64,000 nucleotides of DNA from NCBI RefSeq assembly GCF_022539665.2, contig NC_081336.1, positions 7,788,778 through 7,852,777 on the forward strand. Reading direction: 5' to 3'. Position numbers and translations under genes: made by a program. The stretch is from Daphnia carinata (taxonomy: Eukaryota > Arthropoda > Branchiopoda > Diplostraca > Daphniidae). Below the pieces are notes generated by a model. That model made no database searches, had not been told where the DNA came from, and was given only the letters and a program-made list of their open reading frames with translations. Below, piece after piece: positions 45,260 to 58,700 of this stretch (the stretch's first letter is position 1; each line of letters opens with the position of its first letter).

Positions 45260-48200
45260 ATGACACGGAGATGGAGTAGACTTTTAGTTGTAGCGTTATT
45301 ATTCGGAACAGCGCTTTTGATTGGGGTAATCTCAATTGCTTCAAACCGAGGTAAGGTGGTCTTGACTATGCATCTACCTACAAGTTAATAACACGAGCAC
45401 TTGATAGATGTTGAAAATAAAGCTGTTACTAAAGAGTCCTACCTGGATATGAAACATGCATTACTTCAAATGAAAAATGAAAATCTCGAGCTTAAAGTCC
45501 AGATTGAGAAACAAAAGGAGCATTTTCCGCCAGAAATTAATTTAGATGCCAGTATACCCAGTGATCAAATTAAACCATGTGCCAAAGTATGTATTTTTTT
45601 ACCATTTTTATCCCTCATTCTTTATTGTAGTAGTGCTTCATTATTTATCTTTTTTTCTTTTATTTCCACAGGATGATACCATTCTATTCAAACGCTGTGA
45701 AACTATACATGTTGCTATTGTATGTGCTGGCTATGATGCCACAAGAGCAGTCTCAACACTAATCAAATCCTTGCTTTTTTATCGGAAGAACCCTATTCAT
45801 CTTCATTTTGTAGCTGACGGTATAGCCCATAAAATTCTAAACACATTGTTTCATTCATGGGATATTCCTCATGGTATAGGTTATCTTTTATTAATAATGG
45901 AGAGTACAAACTTATCTTGTTTTTGTTTATTGTAGTTAACTTCAGTTTCTATTCTGCTGATAACTTGACTAGCGATGTGTCTTGGATCCCAAACAAACAC
46001 TATTCTGGTGTTTATGGACTCCTGAAGCTAACACTACCAAAAGTTCTGCCTCAGTCTGTAGAAAAAGTTTTAGTTTTTGATTGTGATGTCACTTTCTCAG
46101 CTGACGTTGCAGATCTCTGGTCAGTTTTCTTGTTGTTTTCAGCCAATCAGGTACACCTACATTCATAAATGAGGATAACCCAATGTTTGTAGTTTCTTTT
46201 TCTGACAGGCAATTGGACTTGTAGAGAATCAGAGTGATTGGTACTTGGGGAAACTGTGGAAGAATTATGAGCCATGGCCAGCATTAGGCAGAGGGTAAAA
46301 TAACACCAGAAACTTTGCTTTTATTCTTATAATATTTACATTTTTCTAAACAGATTCAATACTGGTGTGATAGCGATGGATTTGGACAAATTACGTTCGA
46401 TTAACTGGAGTCAGCTTTGGCTTCTGACGGCTGAAAAGGATCTAGTCAGTCACTATTTCACATCACTTGCTGATCAGGATGTTTTCAATGCTGTACTTTT
46501 CCAAGAGCCTTACCTCGTCTATCGCCTGCCTTGCCAGTACAATGTCCAGCTATCCGATAACACAAGATCAGAATCGTGTTACAGTGAAGTCGCCGATTTG
46601 AAGGTTCGTCGCTATTCTCTTCAATGTACCATATTTAATTTGTTTCTAATTGTCTATCTTCCAACTATAGATTATTCACTGGAATTCTCCAAAGAAACTC
46701 AAAGTCAAGAACAAACACAGCGATTTTTTTCGTAATTTGTACTACACTTTTGTAGGATTCGACGGAAATTTACTTAGAAGGCAGCTTTTCCATTGCAACG
46801 AGTCTGATATGAGTCAGTCACCCGTTGACGATCTTCCGGTAAATCATTATATTTCATTCAGTATCAAATATATTTTAATTAGTTCTTTACAAGGTGGAAG
46901 ACGATGCTTGTTATGAACTGCACAAAGCTCGTGATGCCAAGTACCGAACGCATCTCTTTTATTTGACCTACGACGCCGGAAAGATAGACGAACATGACAT
47001 CACTTGGGTGGCTCAGCTGTCGCTCGATAGGTTGCAAATGATTGAACCCCTTTGCCGCTTGTGGGAAGGTATCATTTCGAAATGTCCGTTTCCCATTTGA
47101 TTTATTCTTTTCAAAAACAATTTGTCTCCAGGGCCCATAAGTCTTGCCCTCTATTTGTCTGATATGGAAGCCGATCAGTTCCATTCGTTTGTCACGGACT
47201 CGCATTACCTAAGTTCCAGGACCAACATTGGCTACCACGTTGTTTACAAACAAGGAGTATAAAGGATGAAATTTGATTTGATCCGTATTGCGTGTTGTGT
47301 TAACGTTTTCTCTTCTTCTCCTAGAGTTTGTATCCCATCAACTTGCTGAGGAATGTGGCTCTAGAACAAGTCAGCACTCCGTTCGTCTTTCTCAGCGACA
47401 TTGACTTCCTGCCGATGCCGAATCTCTATTCCACATTGAAGAAAGCCGTTCAATCGCTCAAACTGGCAAATGAAAATAAGGTACTTAATTTGCCACGTCT
47501 TTCATAGATGGCGTTGCTTTCGAAAGAGTAGTTTTTATTCCTTAAATGTGAAACTTTAATTAAAGAAACAAGTAAAAGTAAAGAAGTTTTCTTTTCTTTT
47601 TTTCTTTTTAACTTTTAATGATGTTTTTCCAACTAGGCTTTGGTGGTTCCAGCATTCGAGAGCCAACGGTATCAGACCAAAGTGCCCCGTTCCAAAGCCG
47701 AGGTGATCTCCGCGCTGGACATGGGCGACCTGTTCACCTTCCGCTACCACGACTGGCCCCGTGGACACGCTCCCACAAATTTCCCCATGTGGAGGACGGC
47801 CACCATCCCTTACAAAGTACAACTTCTTTCTTGTTTCTATCTCTTAGTTTTTAATTGCGTGGACCCAGAATACCATTTCTATTTGTTCGGCTATCGAACA
47901 GCTCCCTCTGTCAGATAAAACCAAAACTTTACTGTTTTTATCTTTTAAAAACATTGCACCACATTGTGTCTAGAGCTGCCTAAACAAACCAGATTTATAT
48001 ATTAAGAATTTTTTCTTCGAATGATAATTTGATTAGATTAAATGGGAACCGAATTTCGAGCCGTACATGGTCGTCCGGCGGGATGTAACGCGCTACGATC
48101 CGCGATTCCTGGGATTCGGCTGGAACAAGGTCTCGCATTCTATGGAGCTGCACGCCCAGAACTACGAGTTTCAAGTCTTGCCCAACGCTTTTATCGTCCA

Positions 48201-48408
48201 CCAACCTCATTCGCCCAGCGTCGACATATTGAAATACCGGAGCTCGGCCCAATATCGAAAGTAAGTCCCACGCTATTTCAATTTTCTTTTTTTTTTTTGG
48301 GTGGGAAGCGATGAATGTTTTTTTCAAAATGTTGATGCATTTCGCAGGTGCTCCGAAGCCCTGAAATCGGAATTTATCCGCGATTTGAAGAAGCGCTACG
48401 ATACGTAG
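45260..48408 (+). CDS. LARGE1: LARGE xylosyl- and glucuronyltransferase
   Basis: Thirteen exons join in phase: 45260-45350, 45408-45586, 45672-45873, 45936-46150, 46209-46294, 46354-46603, 46671-46838, 46894-47068, 47132-47256, 47325-47480, 47637-47816, 48037-48260 and 48348-48408. They give 703 residues (human LARGE1 756). It is a type II membrane protein (signal-anchor [19 protein letters not shown]) with a short coiled coil. The GT8-type xylosyltransferase domain has DCD at residues 206-208 as its DXD and the block [20 protein letters not shown]. The GT49-type glucuronyltransferase domain has FLSDIDFLP (DXD at 522-524), TFRYHDW, GHAPTNF and [20 protein letters not shown] builds the matriglycan repeat on alpha-dystroglycan in the Golgi. 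Both catalytic centres look intact. Confidence 0.95.
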
Positions 48409-51400
48409 TTTCATTTGTTTCTAAATTAGATTAGAAAAAACTTGCGTTTATTTCCAACTCTCGTCTTGTTTTGTAACACGGATCCCATTTTTATTTTCGT
48501 GTCCATTACACGCAAGAAATACAAATCTCCGTTTTCGACAAGTTTGGGCTTCACAAGTCCCGTACGAGAGGAAGAGGAGGCTACGATTCGCCGATGAGAC
48601 GATGATGTGGGCGTATTTCGATCTCTTTTTTTTTTTTCAGAGTAGTTTTTTCTTTCTGGGTGTTGACAACAAAATCTTTAACTGTTTATAGGGGAAAACG
48701 TTTCTGGCCGTTTATTATTTTTTTTCTCTCGAGGAAGTCGATATCTTATAACCGAATGGGAAACGGAAAAGGGGCGTTCATTCGGCGCATTATGAGCAAA
48801 GAGGAGGGGGATGCTTCCTTCTTCCTTTCAGATGTCGACAACGTTTTCAAAACTAGCATTTACTGCCCGTTATATATATTTTTGTTCTTCTTTGTGTGTG
48901 TGTGATGTTCTTATGTATCCTCATCTCTCGGATGGCGGTTGAGTGTGTTATCAATATCCGGCATCCGCTTTCAAAGCTATTGTGTCGGAGAAGGCTTCAG
49001 ATTTTCCTTTTCTTCTCCACGGTGCCGGATAAAGGATGCGTTAGTTAGTCGAAAATAAACAAAAACACAATCAACCGCTCGACAAGCAGTTATCGAATCC
49101 ATTGTATCCGCTTCTCGTTATCCGCATCGGTTGCAAACGTCATTTTCCGATTTCAATTTTTTCTAATTCTGAATTCATTTTTTTTTTTTAAAGAAAAAAA
49201 ATAGTTTTTATGTGTAGTCATGTTTTTTATCTCTTAAATTTCTGTCCCCTCCAGAACAACACACACACAAAGAAAAAAAAAAAGCTCTTGAAGAGTCAAG
49301 AGAGAGAGAGAAACAGGACGGAAAACTGTAATCATTCCCTTCCGGCCTCTTTTGCTTAACGTTCATGGGGTTATCGTGCATCCTCTCAACTATGTATTTA
49401 CTACACACACACTCTCTATAATTCAATTAGATTTTTACACTATCCCATTCTTGATGTACTTGATTTCAAAATCTTGAAAAAAACAAATCGAAAATGCATT
49501 TTAACCTAGGATTTCTGGGGTGTGTGTGTGTGGGTCGTTCGGAGTAAGAAGAGGATGGCAGTGGTTGCCAACTTCCTCTTTGTTTCGTCCTCCCCTCTCT
49601 CCTTTTAAAGGCGAAACGACCTGTTGGGTTGAAGGGGCTCTCTTTTTTCTTCTTCCTTTACATACACACACACACGCAAAAGAGGAAAAAAAGGGCGAGT
49701 CGAGGCCAGCAACTTGGGGTTTTCTCTCCCCTCTCTCTCTTTCTTGTCTTATTACAGACAAACAAAAAAAAAAAAATCCCCTCTTTTTTTTTTTTGTACT
49801 ATGGCCATCTAGTCGGGGTCCCCAGGCCGGAAATACCATCTCGTCTAACTCATCGAGTTCTCTCTCTACAAACCTTCCCCTCTACTCTTCTTCCTTTCAT
49901 TCTCCAATTTTATTTTCTTTCTCAAACTGGCGTCGAAGAGTTTTTGGGGTTTTCTATTTCCCTTTGTGTGTGTCCTCCATCTTCTTCTGCTTGGCTAACT
50001 CTTTTGGCAGAAGAAGAAGAAACAGGAATATATCAAGATATTTTTTTGCACGGGTTAAAGAGTTATCTATCTTCTTTTCAATTCCTTGTGTGACACTTGT
50101 TTAAGATGGGGGTGACCTGTTGACTTTGTTCGACCAATCACAGAAACGCTTGTTTCAACAAACGATTTTTTTTTTTTGGCGTGAAATTGGGCAAACTTGA
50201 CAAACAAATTCGACAATGATCGAAATTCTCGTTTTGTTATTTTACCCTTAAAAAAATGTAAATTTCGAAGTGTTTTAAAATAGTCTTTTTTTTTCTACCC
50301 TTGAAAACGATCTGCTTCAGGTTGTAAAAGAAAAAAGGTAGAGGAAGAACAAAAATCTTAGATGGCCTGAACGTGTGTAATTAACTGGGCGGAGTTTAAA
50401 AAAAAAAAGATGATTGCTCCGGAATAGGTGAATCGGTTATCCTCTTATTTCAAGAAAAAAAATAAAATAAAAAGAACTTCGTCATGTCCGTTGTTGGTGC
50501 CATCATGGCCTGCAGGTGCTGCTTGGGCAGTAAAAGAAAAGAAAACCCACTGGGAAGAAGAAGCTCCGGTAAAGCCGCAGAGTGGAGGTAATTCACGAAG
50601 GGGTCATTTACATAAAAAGAGGCATACAGTAGTTTCTTTTAAGGGTATATAGCCTCGAATAGAAAAAAAAATATATATAAGTTGACTCACAAAAAAGAAA
50701 AAGATGAGTTGCCCTAGGGCCGGGGGAGGGGGGGTCAAGCCTAGAGGTCGCGGATGTTATATAGCCAAGCACCATCATTTGGCAGTCATTGTCCAGCAGT
50801 ATATATATATATGAAGAAGATGATGATGATGACTAGAGGAAGAAGCTTGCGGGCGTTCTATGTCTCCAGGGCTACAAGATTGTATAAAGAAAAAGACGAA
50901 AAACCTCAGGATTTTTTAACTGACCCCTGCAGGGGGTTGAGGGGTAGAGAAAGGGAACGTATTTTATATTCACACCCTCTTCGAAAAAGAAAAAAAAAAA
51001 GAAGCTTCCTATTGTTATACCTTTTAATTAGTGCCGCCGGCTATGAAAACAAGATGGCTGCCTAAACATGTTGCCTTTTTTTTTCATCACGAAGGAAATC
51101 ACGCCTGGTCTAACGACACACACACAAAAAAAAACTGGTTAATTTTTGTTGTTTTCTGGACCAAACATTTAAATACACGCAACAAGTAAAAATAATAATA
51201 CGTACCCTCGTCTTTTTAAACCTTTAAAATGTATAGAATATGTTTTTCACGTTTGACAGATTTATATCTGAAAAAAAAAAAAAGGAAAATGGCGCCCAGC
51301 CAACGGTTTGAGAACCCCCGAAAAAAGAAACCGGCAGCATCTTGAATGTCAACCATCGTCGGTATCGTCTTTCATTGCACACACACACAAAAGCAGGGGC

Positions 51401-52795
51401 AGAGCCACTTGTTCACATTTTTAACACACACACACAAGGTGGTAGGGGGAAAAGAGAACCCCCCTACCACCATCTTTTTCTGAACAGACGAAAAAAATCT
51501 GTGTGGTACATTAAAGGAGGGGGTGCCGATTGCTATCTCCCTAACGTTGACAACGAAAAGAAAAAAAGAATTTTACACTGTGTTGCTCGTAAGGTGTGTA
51601 ACAGGATCTTCCAACTGTAGGGTGTGTTATTCCCTCTTCCTTTTTTTTTTTTCGTTTTAAGAAGAAGAAAAAAGGGAGGCGTCGGGACGCTGCAGAGAAA
51701 GTTAACGCTGTGTGATTGACTCGTCTGCTAGGAAACACTGGAGGAAGAATACGCCATTCGTTAATAATGTAAAAAGAAAGGGGGGGGGAGAAAGAATTTG
51801 AGAGAAAAAGATATCCGATTACCTTAGAAAAAAATTCTTTTTTTTTTTTTGTTAGTCATTATGTTGTGTATGGATCACGACGTCGAAGAGAGCACCTGAT
51901 GTGGGAGTTTCAGATTTCTTGATGCTACCGCAGCGGCATTTTGGCGGTCAATGAAGAGTTCATTTTTCCCCACCTAAAACAAAACAAGATGGAAGCCCAG
52001 ATTGAATTTTCTTTTTTTTTTTTGGGTAGGGGGTTTTGGAATTCTTATATTTCTTGAAATATGAAAGGGGGGAGAGTAGACAGGTGGAACATTAAACCAC
52101 GTGGAAATCTTTTTTATTATGGTAATTTTGATTAATTTTCAATTCAATTTGTTTTTCAGATAAAAATAAAATTTGCAACGTTCGGTGTTTCCGTTTAGCG
52201 CGGTTTATGCCCCTACCGGATAAAAAGGGCGCCAAAAAAAAAAGAAGTGGGGGTTGATGATGAGAGACGGAAGAGGGTGGTAAAAGAAAAATGGAGTAAA
52301 AAATAAAGTAATGTACATGTGGGGTGGTAGGGGGCGGATACCAGGGAACCGCCTGTTGCTCCTCCAATCATCGCACGGTCGCCATTTCCCTCTTTTCAAT
52401 ATTTTGTACAGAAGGTGGTGGTGGTCCCCCCTCTTCTCTTTACCCGGGTCACATGTCTGGACAAAACAAGACACGAGGGTGGGTTGGTGGGAAACTTGAA
52501 GAAGAGGAAGGGAATAGAAAAAAAAAGGAGCAAAAGGAAGAATTGGAGGGAAACGAAAGGATCATTTGCTTTGGCGCGTCCATAGCGTCTCGACGCCTGT
52601 TGACGTCGCTCCTCCAAAGTTCATTTTGTTCCACTTGTTTCAGTACTCAGTTTTTTGCAATCATCGGGACAGTTTATTGAAATTATTTGAGTGTAAATGT
52701 GAAATCGAACCACGTGCTAAGAGTGACATCTGTGGAGAAGATAATTGAAAAAACTGCATTTCATTTGTTAAGCCAAAAATTTGGGATTTCAAGAA
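48409..52795. other. Intergenic and 5' region of the Ets gene, homopolymer-rich
   Basis: No coding gene is recognised over 4.4 kb. The stretch is dense in A and T runs of 8-13 bases and in CA/GT microsatellites, for example at 49519-49533 and 49663-49676, and in GAAGAA/TTCTTC purine-pyrimidine asymmetry. It probably contains the LARGE 3' UTR (an AATAAA lies at 49054-49059), the 5' UTR exons of the Ets gene, and its promoter. Open frames here are low-complexity translations of the repeats. Confidence 0.5.
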
Positions 52796-55700
52796 ATGAA
52801 CAACGACATGCCTGTTTCAGCTTTCAACCGCGTGGTAAGTTCTTTTTTTTTATTTCATCATACTTCCTCTCTGCCCTTCTTGCGTACTCATCGGAATTGA
52901 GAAAGAACTCAAGAAATTACGCTTCCGGTGTGTGTATGTGCGGATCACGCGCGCGGGAGCGACAACGGATTTCCGGTCTCCTTTTTTTTTTGAAAAATAT
53001 TTTCTTGTTTTTTTTTTTCTACTTTCTCGTTTCCTCCAACAACAAGTTCAAGGAAGAGGGTGTCCCATCCGGTTCGTTACCAAATCCTTTCTTTTTTTTT
53101 AAGAACTTTATTTTTTTTTGAAATTTAATTACAACCAAATTCTATTTTGGGGTAAATATTTATGCTTATTATGATATTAGACACGTGGTGTGTGTGTTTT
53201 GGGCACATATCCAACGTGTTTGAAAGTAATTGTTGTTACTAGTGCCGTTTGGCGGCGTGGCCCGTAACGATAAATTACGAGGCAAGAGACATCATTCCGT
53301 TTTATTTTAAATTTCACATGTTTATCTAGCGATGGAGTCGATTTTTTTAAAATGAAGAAGTAGGTGTTGTGAAAATGGGAAAGAAATTGAGATACGTGGA
53401 ATTGGGAGAAAACGTTCCGCTAGAGGGCTAAACGAAATCATTGTTTTGTTTTTAAATATTCAAACTACGCTCATTATAATTAGTCTTTTATGTCTACATA
53501 AAAATCCTAACGAGCTTTTGATATATATTCAGAAAGAAAACAAAAGACTGAGACACTTTTAAATATGCAAAGAATGACTAGCGGCCAAACAAGGTTCCAT
53601 TTCAAAGGTTTTTCTTATTTTTACACATGAAAAGACATAGTCCGGATTTTCTGCCAACTATTCTTCTTGTGTTGTTCCCCTCCCCCCTATGGTGTGCAAC
53701 TCTTTTTAGATCTGTATTTCTATACTTGTGTTTAGTTTTTCAAATTCTTTTTTGTCTTTTTTCGGGGGGATTAAAAATAGCCAGACACGATGTGTTAACA
53801 CCCAAGATGCTAGTGACTCCCGAAATAATCTACAAAAATACACACATACATAGGGCAAAATGAAGAGGAGAAAAAACAAAATGTGCCAACATATTTTCGG
53901 CACGTCCATCTCCACTTTGATTTTTTTTTTTTGCGCTTCGCTATTTCTTATTAACGCCATCTATTGGCAGTGATAAGCATATGGCTCCCCCTACACTCGC
54001 GTCAAAACAGGTTGTTATTTCCGGTTTTAAATTAAATTGATGCGATAAGACTGTTCAATAATAAAGATACGTAAGAAGCCTTACGTTTCACCATCCATAT
54101 AATCCGGGTCCTTGTTGACTCGAGATCTTTAGAAAGATAACGTTGTTTTTAAAAATTTCTTTCCTCGTCTTTAAAGAAAAAGGATATTTATAACACTTGT
54201 GAACGATACGACATTTTGAGTCTTTTCGGGAGTTTTTTTTTTTTTTTAACGTCACGGGCCAATAAATCCGTTGTGCGTGCATCTTTGGTCCGTTCCGTTT
54301 CAGTTCAGTAGTCATCCATTTTTTTTCCCGCTTCGTATGCCCGTTGGCTATGGGTCTATCGGTAGTCCCAAACAGAATCTTCCCTATTTTTTTCTATAAC
54401 ATTTTTTTGTTTTGTTTTTGGCGGACGCCACAATTTCCCATACATCCGCTACATTCCTTGCGTCTCGACGCGGACGCTGATTCGACCATTCTCTCACACA
54501 GAATCTTCATCCAGGAAAGGGTTTTTTGAACTCTTCTTGTAATAAAATATCCCGCTGTAAAATAAAATAAAGAAATGCATTAAAAAAAAGCAACAGGAAC
54601 AAGTAGTACGAGAAAACATGTTCTTGTTGTCTGCATAAGCTCGTGCTATAGAAACTTAAAATGAAAAAAAAAAAAACTCGTAGAGATATTTAAGAGAGAT
54701 ATGAACCGGTTGAGCCACCGGCCATGTTCGGAAGTTCCATTAGAAAAAGAAACGAAAAATTAACATATGCGCGCGATAAAATGGGAGGAATAAGTCATCA
54801 CGGTTTGTTGGGGTTCGTCGAACGGATTCTTTTTTTTTTTCTCTTTAAAACTCTTATAAGAAGTTCATCAGACCAAAAAAAAAAAAAAAAAAATGAAACA
54901 AGTATGAATCAGCTTTGGGGATTATTCACAACTTGATTGAGGACATTGTTACTTTTAAAAAATCAGTTTTAAATTATTCGGAAAACAATTGATGTCATTT
55001 CTTCTTGTGATTTTCTCAATGACGCCCTTGAAAATTTTTCAGAGAGACATCTTTTCTTTCTCTATTGGCAACGTGGTGAAACTAAAGCGGATGATTATTA
55101 AAAGCTCCGTGACGCAAAACGACTGTTTGCCCAGTTTCTATATTATTTTTTTTTTTTTCTAAATCCTTTTGCGTACCCCCCGTCCTAACCCACAAAATGT
55201 TGGCTTCTTTCCCGAACTTCCTCTCTCTCCTTTTGTTTTGTTTCGTCTGCTAAGGATGTACGCGTGATGTCGAACATTTCATAAAAAGTCCTTTTTTTTT
55301 TTTTTTGTTTTTGACCTTTGATATGACTACGGCCCCCTTCCTGCCTTTATTTTTATTTGGCTTACAGGAAGTCGATATTTAAATAACGAAACTTCTAAAT
55401 TTTTAGAAGAAATATTTGCATTTAGCGAAGATTGAAAAGAAGATTGTGTTGGAAAAGAATCTTGTACACACACACACACATAAAAAAAAAAGAAAGATCT
55501 TCCTTAGTCCCGAGACGGAAATACACAGGATCTCAATGTGTAGCGATGCTGACGTCATCATCGCCATCTTGCTTTAAGCTCCTCCCATTTTCTTTTTTCC
55601 TCCTTTAATTCATTTTATCCGCTAGATGGCTCTCTCTAAAGCACTGCCCAAATGTGCGTTTGCTTGTCCTCTCTCTACATGTCGAAATAGAGGAATCTCC

Positions 55701-58700
55701 CGTTTCCTCTCACTTCTTTTTTTTTCTCTCTCTCGCGTGTGTGTGTAGAAATAAAGAAAAACTCCTTCAACCACCCACCACCACCGTGGGCGCCCTTCCT
55801 TTTTACACATTTTTTTTTTTTATATTTTTCCTCCCCCTTTCACATCCACACGGATAAGTCCAAGACCAAGAAACACAGAAGGGAAGCAGACGTCGTCAAA
55901 GTTAGAAGTTTTTGTGCTCGTCGGTTCCGTGTGTGCTTGGACGTGTGTGTGTGTGGATTGTGTGCATTCGATGTGGATGTGTGACTGTGCGTTAGAAAAA
56001 ACATTTAAAGAAACATTTTTTTTTTTTTTCAAAGTGCACGTGATCGATTTTTGAAATTGCGACTTGATTTTTTTGGTAAGTTTCATTTTGATGTTTTGGC
56101 TGAGGGAAAAAAATGTCGGATGCACTTGTTGGTATTCACGTGTGTGGGCAATGGCGGAAGTGATGCAACTTGGAGACTCTGAATTCCCCCCTCCTCTTCT
56201 TAAAGATTATGTATTTTTTCATCCGCATTACGCATTCGTGTGTCTGCGTGTGATTATCATCTGATTACGTGTTATGACGCATCAGACTTGTTTACTTGTC
56301 TTTTCAAAATAACATTTTTTTCCTACTTGATAAAAAAAACGGAAAATTATTGGCAAACAATTGGATCCGGTTCAGTACACACGCGTTTAGCAGATGTGTG
56401 TGTGTGAAACGGTATCTTTTGCGTACCATATCGCTGTGTTTTTTCCCGTAACATTTCCGGCTTCCGCATCGTACCCCGTTTTTTTTCGTAAGTTCACGAT
56501 TTCACGCATCTTTACTCTTCTCAACCGAAACGTTCGTCAAAATACGGAACCCGGAAGTGATTTCCATTTCCGGGATCTTTTGTTTGTCTTCGTACTTCCG
56601 GAATTTCTTAAAAAAAAAAAAATATCGGGAAAAAAATCCAGTGCAACAGATGTTGCATCTCGCGGTTCGCTCCAGAATCCGTTGCTTCCGCCCGAACGAA
56701 CTTCTTCTTTTTTTGTGGCTTTTTTTTTTTTTTTCCAAAGTGGGTCGCGTCATTGGACTCATATGTCCACAGGGATAGATATAGCTCGAAGGGGTCCAGC
56801 TTCTTCAACCAAGTGAGAAGTTTAAAAACTCACGCGGTACTTTTTGCCCGTTTTCTCTGCGTACCATCTGCGGTCACATCTTCACGCGGAAGAAGCTGTT
56901 TTTCTTATATAGCGTCAGGTGTGAAATAGACGGCAACTCTGGATAACGAGATCATACGCCGGAAACCCGTTTCTTTGGGGTCTCCATATACCTCACGGCC
57001 AAAACTAACTGGATAGCCTTGCTTATTTAAATTTGAAAAGAATTAATACGAAATGGTGTGTGCAACACGGAAGAGAAACATTTCTGGATGCTGTGTGTGT
57101 GTGTGTGTGCCAACTGTACACCTTACGGTGTTACAGGTGGTACGCCCTGCAGTGTGTGTGTGATCGGATTTATTTCACGTTGGGAAGACGCGTTCACTGA
57201 CCTGACCTCGTCGGTTGTTGTCGGATGAAGGAAGAAACACTCATTTCCTCTCTCTCGCTTCTCCATATTTGGGTTTGCCTTTTCGTATTTGATTCCCTCA
57301 TTTTTTTTTCTTTCGTTTGTTGGAAAGAAAAAGAACTTCCCTTTAGGCTAAGTGGCAACAGTGGCGGGTCTTGTTTCAAATGTTGACCTTGCCCTTTTTG
57401 TTTCTTGGCGCTCTTTTTACTTCTTTCTGGTCAGGAGGAGGAGGTGGAAGTTGATCCGCCTCGGGGCATTTAAAAGAAATTTGTTTTTTTTTCGGTGTGA
57501 GAGGTTCAAACAAGGAATGTTATCCACTTCCTGTCTCTCTCTCCTTTTCTGAAATTTAATTCTTTTGTACATATTTAACAGCGTTGTCATTTTCGAAAGT
57601 TGATGACTTCACTTTGATTTCAGTTGAATTTTTTTGTCGATAGAAAATTATATAGTGGGGGGGACAATATTTTTGCGTCCCCTTCCTCCACATGCCCAGA
57701 TTTGGTCCGTGTCCGCCCGCAGGTGTCTTTCTAAGCAAACGAGAAAAAAAAAAGAATCTCTTTCTAACCTTCCCCTTGCCCAATTGGGAGAGGAAGGCGG
57801 CAAGGCAACAAGAGAGGAAGACCTTCAAAAAATGCAGCTGGGGTAAGGGAGAGCAAAAAAAAAAAAGACGGAACTTGTAAGGGAGACACTAGAAAATACG
57901 ATTAGTTTTGATTTAATTGTCATCTGATTGGTTGGTTCTTTAGTTGTATCGTCTCACCTGTCGCGTGCGCTTCATCATTTTTTTTTTTAAGTTTAATTCA
58001 ACAGGTTAGTTTTGTTCTTTTTAAATTAATTTCAAGGTAGATTGAAAATCTACGTTTTTTTTTGTTGTTGTCTCGAAAGAAGAACCGGAGGCCAAAAGGC
58101 GGATGAGAGAGAGAGGAGGGGAGGAAATGTTTTTTTTTCAACTGTGTCTGACATCCCCTCCCCTCTATCTCAAGAAAAAAAGCCCCGCGGATACATCCGC
58201 AATCATAAAAAAAAGGCAAAAAAAAAAAAAAAAGAGGATGGAAATTTTTTTTTTTTTTGAACGTCGTTTGATGCCAACCGGTTTATTTGTTTTTTTGAAT
58301 ATTTTATAAAGAAAAAAAAAACATCCGTGTATGTTTAGTTTTTAATGAAATCAAAATTATTTTTTTTTTTAACTTAAGGACATTTTTTTTTTGTCTGTGT
58401 TGCTCTTTCACCTTTTCCTTCCCATCCCTGCACTCTTTTTTTTTTTTCAGGTAGTAATAGCATCGGAACTCGGAAGCCGGAGGGCAACCTTCATCCTTTT
58501 CTTTACTTTCTTGGGGGGAAAACATTTCTTTGCATCCGCCATTTTTTTTTTCTTCTTTAAGATCTAAAGCATTTCGAATCTCCTTTTATGTCTAAGTAAA
58601 AGTTCAAGGAGATGCGTGTGCGCGTGTAGTTCCGGTTTACAAAAAAAAAATGCAACATTTTATATAACAAACCAATCACACACGACGTAACACGTTTGAA

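Noticed and set aside
49501-50104. Long frames of 112-194 codons on both strands
   Set aside because: Translations of poly-T, CT and GT repeats giving F, S, L and C or V runs, with no domain and no splice support.
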